Positions 59,906 to 64,000 of a stretch of DNA of 64,000 nt are shown piece after piece. The stretch lies in assembly GCF_900109525.1 (NCBI RefSeq), contig NZ_FOAN01000011.1, positions 1 to 64,000 of the forward strand, written 5' to 3'. This stretch comes from Allobosea lupini (GTDB lineage Bacteria; Pseudomonadota; Alphaproteobacteria; Rhizobiales; Beijerinckiaceae). The notes under the pieces were generated by a model, which searched no databases, was not told where the DNA came from, and saw nothing but the letters and a program-made list of their open reading frames with translations. A program made the translations under genes and the position numbers. Each line of letters opens with the position of its first letter. The first letter of the stretch is position 1.

Positions 59906-59923
59906 CGCCGTAAGCTTTCGGCG
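59906..59923. promoter_or_regulatory. near-perfect palindrome before the Lrp-type gene
   Basis: CGCCGTAAGCTTTCGGCG is an 18-bp palindrome with one mismatched pair, ending two bases before the regulator's ATG at 59926. It is a candidate autoregulatory site in the 120-bp divergent gap, although it also overlaps the ribosome-binding region. Confidence 0.45.
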
Positions 59924-59925
59924 CT

Positions 59926-60357
59926 ATGCCGATAGACCCGACCGATCGCCATCTCCTGACCCTGCTCACCGAGAACGCCCGCGCTCCGGTGGCCGAGCTC
60001 GGCCGCAAGCTCGGCCTGTCACGCACGACGGTGCAGAGCCGGATCGAGCGGCTGGAGCGCCGTGGCGTCATCGCCGGTTACACGGCACGGCTTTCGGAGG
60101 ATTACGAGAAGGGCCAGGTCAAGGCGCATGTGCTGATCACGGCGTTGCCGAAGCTTGCGGTGCGCGTCGAGACGGAGCTGCGGCGCATCCCCGAAATCAG
60201 GACGCTGCATTCGATCAGCGGCCAGTTCGACATGATCGCCGTGGTGGTCGCGCCCTCGATCGGCGAGCTCGACGGTTTGATCGACCGGATCGGCGCGCTC
60301 GAAGGCGTTGAGCGCACGATGTCCTCCATCATCCTCTCGACAAGGATCGAGCGTTAG
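59926..60357 (+). CDS. Lrp/AsnC-family transcriptional regulator
   Basis: A 143-aa regulator. HTH: PTDRHLLTLLTENARAPVAELGRKLGLSRTTVQSRIERLERRGVIAGY. The ligand domain follows (KAHVLITALPKLAVRVETELRRIPEIRTLHSISGQFDMIAVVV). It is divergent from the saccharopine dehydrogenase-like gene, so it likely controls that gene in response to lysine or a related amino acid. It converges with the IclR gene, two bases apart. Confidence 0.92.
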   Translation: MPIDPTDRHLLTLLTENARAPVAELGRKLGLSRTTVQSRIERLERRGVIAGYTARLSEDYEKGQVKAHVLITALPKLAVRVETELRRIPEIRTLHSISGQFDMIAVVVAPSIGELDGLIDRIGALEGVERTMSSIILSTRIER

Positions 60358-60359
60358 CC

Positions 60360-61163
60360 TCAATCCGGCAGGACGCGTCCTCCGATCCGCGCCGCAGCGT
60401 CGCGCAGCGCGTCGAGATGCACCGGGCGCCCCTGTGGCGCGACGATCGAGGTCAGCGAGGAGATGCTGAGCGCCCCGGCGAGCGCGCCGGAGCGGTCGAA
60501 GATCGGCACACCGACACCGGTCAGGCCGATGAAGAAATCGTCGGCGGCCAGCTCCCAGCCCTGCGCCCGGATGCGGTCGGCCTCGCGCCAGAGCAGGTCT
60601 GGATCGGTCTGGCTCGCAGGGGCGCGTTTGGGCAGATCGAGCGAAAGAGCCAGCCGGCGCTGCTCGTCGTCGAGATAGGCCAGCAGTACGCGCGGGCCGC
60701 CGCCGCAGTTCAACGGTGCCTGTGCGCCGACCGCGAACCAGGTCGCATCGACATGCGGCAGCGAGGCGCGCACGCGATCGACGCAGAGCCCGCGCCCGGC
60801 GATATGGACCCAGAGGAAGGCAGTCGCGCCGGTCTTCTCGGCTATCTCGGTCAGATAGGGGCCGGCGATGTCGCGCAATTCGCGGCCGGTCGTCACTGCG
60901 CTGCCGAGCTCGATCAGCCCGACGGCCAGCGCATAGCTCTGGGAATGCTCGTCATATTCGACGAGCTCATTGAGCTGCAACGTCAGCAGCAGACGCCGCG
61001 TCGTGCCCTTGTCGAGGCCGACCTGCCGGGCGAGCTCGCTCAGGCCGAGCCGCGGCTGCTCCGGCCGGAAAGCCCGCAGCAGCGCTATCGCGCGGTCGAC
61101 GGCCCGGACGATCGGCACGCCCGGCGGCAGTTGCGCGGCCCTGTCCTCGTCTTTGTCGTTCAT
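60360..61163 (-). CDS. IclR-family transcriptional regulator
   Basis: A 267-aa regulator. The N-terminal winged helix (AVDRAIALLRAFRPEQPRLGLSELARQVGLDKGTTRRLLLTLQLNELVEY) is followed by the IclR effector domain (YLTEIAEKTGATAFLWVHIAGRGLCVDRV; GVGVPIFDRSGALAGALSISSL). It faces the second peptide-type importer across 177 bp containing a 15-bp palindrome, so it probably regulates that importer and itself. Confidence 0.93.
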   Translation of the reverse strand: MNDKDEDRAAQLPPGVPIVRAVDRAIALLRAFRPEQPRLGLSELARQVGLDKGTTRRLLLTLQLNELVEYDEHSQSYALAVGLIELGSAVTTGRELRDIAGPYLTEIAEKTGATAFLWVHIAGRGLCVDRVRASLPHVDATWFAVGAQAPLNCGGGPRVLLAYLDDEQRRLALSLDLPKRAPASQTDPDLLWREADRIRAQGWELAADDFFIGLTGVGVPIFDRSGALAGALSISSLTSIVAPQGRPVHLDALRDAAARIGGRVLPD

Positions 61164-61219
61164 CGCAAATGTGGATACGCCATGTTCGTTTGCTGAGCGT
61201 GTCGCCTAATAACACGCCA

Positions 61220-61234
61220 TGTCAACCATTGACA
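61220..61234. promoter_or_regulatory. IclR-type operator candidate
   Basis: TGTCAA-CCA-TTGACA (61220-61234) is a perfect 15-bp inverted repeat in the IclR/importer gap. Its right half is also an exact TTGACA -35 hexamer (61229-61234) on the plus strand, with a weak -10 TTTCAT 17 bp on. Size and symmetry match IclR-family sites. Confidence 0.6.
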
Positions 61235-61340
61235 CGGATTTTGTCTCTCGCTTTCATGGCTGCCGAGCTTGCCAACAGACGCGTGATCGGGTGCGATCGG
61301 CCTGAACCGGCTGCCAATGAAAGAACGGGGGAGAACGACG

Positions 61341-62897
61341 ATGACCGGATTGAGATTTGGCCTGGCGCTCGCCGCCTCCGTCCTGGCGCTCGGCGTGGCG
61401 CAGGCGCAGGAACCGAAGAAGGGCGGCACGGTCCACGTCGTCGTCCAGCCCGAGCCGCCGATGCTGATGCAGGGGCTCAACCAGAACGGCCCGACCAACA
61501 TGGTCGCCGGCAACATCTACGAGTCGCTGCTGCGCTATAACGAGAAGCTGGAGCCGCAGCCCTCGTTGGCCAAGAGCTGGGAGATCTCGCCTGACGCGAA
61601 GGTCTACACCTTCAAGCTGCAGGAGGGCGTGACCTGGCATGACGGCAAGCCGTTCACGGCCGATGACGTCGTCTTCACCCTCGACAAGTTCCTGCGCGAG
61701 GTCCATCCGCGCTGGCGCCCGATCGTCAACGCCCAGGTCGACAAGATCGAGAAGGTCGACGACCTCACCGTCAAGATCACGCTGAAGCAGCCCTTCGGCC
61801 CGCTGATCATGACGCAGGAAGTCGCCTCCGCGCCGATGATCCCCAAGCACATCTATGACGGTACCGATTATCGCGCCAACCCGGCCAACAATACGCCGAT
61901 CGGCACCGGCCCATTCAAGCTGAAGGAGTGGAAGAAGGGCTCCTACATCCACCTCGTCAAGAACGAGAACTACTGGCTCAAGGGCAAGCCGAACCTCGAC
62001 GAGATCTACTGGCAGATCATCCCCGATGCGGCGGCCCGCGCCGTCGCCTACGAGACCGGCAAAGTCGACGTGCTGACCGGCGGCTCGGTCGACGTCTACG
62101 ACGTGGCGCGGCTTTCCAAGCTGCCCAACACCTGCGTCACCACCAAGGGCTGGGAGATGTTCGCCCCCCATGCCTGGCTGACGCCGAACGTCCGCACCGG
62201 CATTTTGGGCAACAAGCAGTTCCGCCAGGGGCTGATCTACGCGATCGACCGCGAGTTCGGCCGCGAGGTGGTCTGGGGCGGGCTCGGCAAGCTGCCGACC
62301 GGCCCGATCTCGTCGAAGACCAAGTTCTATTCGGCCGACGTGCCGAAATACGCCTTCGATCCCGCCAAGGCGAAGGAGCTGATCAAGGCTTCCGGCTACA
62401 AGGGCGAGACGATCCGCCTGCTCAACCTGCCCTATGGCGAGACCTGGACGCGCTGGACCGAGGCGATCAAGCAGAATCTCGAAGATGTCGGCGTCAAGGT
62501 GCAGGTCGAAAACACCGACGTGCCCGGCTGGACCCAGAAGGCCAGCAACTGGGACTTCGACCTCAACTTCAACTTCCTCTACCAGCTCGGCGACCCCGCC
62601 ATGGGCGTTGCGCGCAGCTACATCACCTCCAACATCGCCAAGGGCAATCCCTTCGCCAATGTCGGCGGCTACTCCAATCCCGAGGTCGACAAGCTCTTCG
62701 CCGAGGCGGCGATCGCGCCGACGGACAGCGCGCGGCAGGAGCTCTACACCAAGGTGCAGAAGCTCCTGGCCGACGAACTGCCGGTGCTGTGGCTGCTCGA
62801 GATGGATTTCCCGACGATCTATCGCTGCAACGTCAAGAACCTCGTCACCACCGGCGTTGGCGTGAACGACGGCTTCCGCGACGCCTGGAAGGAGTGA
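61341..62897 (+). CDS. peptide-type ABC transporter substrate-binding protein (family 5)
   Basis: A 518-aa SBP_bac_5 protein with a signal peptide (LRFGLALAASVLALGVAQAQ), then EPKKGGTVHVVVQPEPP, KVYTFKLQEGVTWHDGKPFTADDVVFTLDKFL and GNKQFRQGLIYAIDREFG. The ATG at 61341 follows GGGGGAG; an ATG at 61317 is less likely. It is distinct in sequence from the binding protein at 53370, so the two systems probably take different ligands. Possible IclR target. Confidence 0.93.
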   Translation: MTGLRFGLALAASVLALGVAQAQEPKKGGTVHVVVQPEPPMLMQGLNQNGPTNMVAGNIYESLLRYNEKLEPQPSLAKSWEISPDAKVYTFKLQEGVTWHDGKPFTADDVVFTLDKFLREVHPRWRPIVNAQVDKIEKVDDLTVKITLKQPFGPLIMTQEVASAPMIPKHIYDGTDYRANPANNTPIGTGPFKLKEWKKGSYIHLVKNENYWLKGKPNLDEIYWQIIPDAAARAVAYETGKVDVLTGGSVDVYDVARLSKLPNTCVTTKGWEMFAPHAWLTPNVRTGILGNKQFRQGLIYAIDREFGREVVWGGLGKLPTGPISSKTKFYSADVPKYAFDPAKAKELIKASGYKGETIRLLNLPYGETWTRWTEAIKQNLEDVGVKVQVENTDVPGWTQKASNWDFDLNFNFLYQLGDPAMGVARSYITSNIAKGNPFANVGGYSNPEVDKLFAEAAIAPTDSARQELYTKVQKLLADELPVLWLLEMDFPTIYRCNVKNLVTTGVGVNDGFRDAWKE

Positions 62898-62922
62898 GTT
62901 CGGAGCTGATCGCTTGGGCAAT

Positions 62923-63021
62923 GTCGTCTCGGACAAGCCGCGTCAGCGGTGCCGATCCGGGACCCATGCCTGAACCGTTCCGGCATGGGTCCCGGGTCTC
63001 CCTCCGGTCGCCCGGGATGAC
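62923..63021. repeat. large palindromic repeat between binding-protein and permease genes
   Basis: Outer segments GTCGTCTCGG (62923-62932) and CCCGGGATGAC (63011-63021) pair imperfectly. Inner arms GGGACCCATGCC / GGCATGGGTCCC (62959-62970 / 62982-62993) are perfect over 12 bp. Same family as 46897 and 53197. It again falls directly after a binding-protein gene and before its permease. Confidence 0.82.
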
Positions 63022-63042
63022 GGCAAGCAAAGACGGGTCTGA

Positions 63043-64000
63043 ATGAACCTCGCGCAATTCCTCGCCGGCCGGCTCGCAAAGGGGATCGTCGTCCTCTTCG
63101 CCATCGCGGTGCTGAACTTCTTCCTGATCCGGGCCGCGCCGGGCGATCCGGCGCAGGTGCTGGCTGGCGAAGCCGGCGCTGCCGACGAGCAATTGCTGAT
63201 CCAGTTGCGCGAGCGCTTCGGCCTCGACCAGCCGCTGCTGACCCAGCTCTGGGTCTATCTCAAGGGCTATCTCAGCTTCGATCTCGGCTTCAGCTACCGC
63301 CAGCAGCAGAGCGTGCTCAGCCTGATCCTCGACCGCCTGCCTGCGACGCTGCTGCTGACCGGCGCCGCCTTCATCGTCTCGCTTGGGCTGGGCACGCTGA
63401 TGGGCGCGCTCGCCGCCCGCCGCGCCGGCCGCTGGCAGGACAGCGTCATCACAACGCTGGCGCTGGTCTTCTATGCGACGCCGCTGTTCTGGGTCGCGCT
63501 GATGAGCCAGATCGTCTTCGCGCTGAAACTCGGCCTCGTCCCCAATGTCGGCTACGAGAGCATCGGCGCGAACTATACCGGGCTCGCCCGTGCGCTCGAC
63601 ATCGCCAGCCATCTCGTCCTGCCGGCCCTGACGCTCGGCCTGTTCTTCACCGCCCTCTATGCCCGGATGATGCGGGCCTCGATGCTTGAGGTCGCGGGCG
63701 CCGATTTCGTCAAGACAGCCCGCGCCAAGGGGCTCAGCCCCGGCGTGATCTCGCGTCGGCATGTCGCCCGCAACGCGATCCTGCCGGTGGTGACGCTGGC
63801 GGGCCTGCAGGCAGGCCAACTGGTCGGCGGCGCCGTGCTCACCGAGACCGTCTTCGCCTGGCCGGGCATCGGGCGCCTGATGTTCGATGCCCTGGTGCAG
63901 CGCGACTATTCGGTGCTGCTCGGCGTCTTCTTCATCTCCTCGGCCATGGTCGTCGGCTTCAACATCCTGACCGATATCGTCTACCGGCTCGCCGATCCGC
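63043..64000 (+). CDS. peptide-type ABC transporter permease (DppB-like), partial
   Basis: The first 319 residues of a DppB/OppB permease that runs off the right edge. It starts MNLAQFLAGRLAKGIVVLFA, has IRAAPGDPAQVLAGE, about five membrane helices and the EAA loop VAGADFVKTARAKGLSPGVISRRHVARNAILPVVTLAGLQ. The sequence reaches NILTDIVYRLADP, so only a few C-terminal residues are missing. It follows the binding-protein gene in one operon; a DppC partner and ATPases are expected beyond the window. Confidence 0.93.
   Translation, partial: MNLAQFLAGRLAKGIVVLFAIAVLNFFLIRAAPGDPAQVLAGEAGAADEQLLIQLRERFGLDQPLLTQLWVYLKGYLSFDLGFSYRQQQSVLSLILDRLPATLLLTGAAFIVSLGLGTLMGALAARRAGRWQDSVITTLALVFYATPLFWVALMSQIVFALKLGLVPNVGYESIGANYTGLARALDIASHLVLPALTLGLFFTALYARMMRASMLEVAGADFVKTARAKGLSPGVISRRHVARNAILPVVTLAGLQAGQLVGGAVLTETVFAWPGIGRLMFDALVQRDYSVLLGVFFISSAMVVGFNILTDIVYRLADP

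Overview
The window is a GC-rich chromosomal stretch of an alphaproteobacterium, most likely a member of the Hyphomicrobiales (Rhizobiales) close to Bosea. This is inferred from four things: a 5S rRNA followed by initiator tRNA-Met, Irr beside fabA/fabB, metZ-type methionine synthesis, and several palindromic intergenic repeat families typical of rhizobial genomes. No phage, integrase, transposase or CRISPR array was seen. Most genes are core metabolism with a few accessory modules.

Layout. 1-400 is the 3' end of an rRNA operon (5S, tRNA-fMet, terminator). 470-8800 holds an HTH regulator, a DUF72 protein, a YbaK-like deacylase, and the minus-strand series htpX-rsmB-heparinase-purH, with sdhAF4 divergent from htpX. 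8890-14580 carries a globin-coupled chemoreceptor, cyclopropane fatty acid synthase, small proteins, a 2-hydroxyacid dehydrogenase and an L,D-transpeptidase. 14700-17700 is a compact MarR-SPFH-NfeD operon facing an alpha/beta hydrolase across a pair of matching operators. 17700-24000 has hemH, a 5'-nucleotidase-like protein, a YggS-type PLP protein, a lipoprotein, a second L,D-transpeptidase and an orphan amino-acid binding protein. 24000-29520 is a complete urease locus split into ureE-G-F (minus) and ureD-A-B-C (plus). 29700-35700 has a TetR regulator, a GMC oxidoreductase, tRNA-Leu(CAG), an NDUFA9-like protein, a glycerate dehydrogenase-like enzyme and an SH3 protein.

35700-40210 is the irr / fabA-fabB / fabI region, in which a DUF3303 gene and a vapBC toxin-antitoxin pair sit between fabB and fabI. 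40300-45470 includes metZ, an SRPBCC protein and a sulfonate/nitrate-type ABC importer facing an Lrp-type regulator. 46000-50400 has a fumarylacetoacetase-family hydrolase, a DapA-family aldolase, an IalB-like protein, aroQ and small secreted proteins.

50378-64000 looks like a peptide or amide catabolism island. It has an aspartoacylase-like deacylase, a Dpp-type permease pair with its binding protein, an amidohydrolase, an M81 (MlrC-like) metallopeptidase, a saccharopine dehydrogenase-like enzyme with a divergent Lrp regulator, and an IclR regulator facing a second peptide-type importer that runs off the right edge. No importer ATPase for either Dpp-like system is inside the window.

The most interesting signals are regulatory or architectural: paired operators at the MarR and vapBC promoters, an IclR-type palindrome, Shine-Dalgarno-covering hairpins at two neighbouring genes, a triple-hairpin leader, and the same palindromic element between binding-protein and permease genes in two separate ABC operons. 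All functions are read from sequence motifs and family knowledge without database searches.
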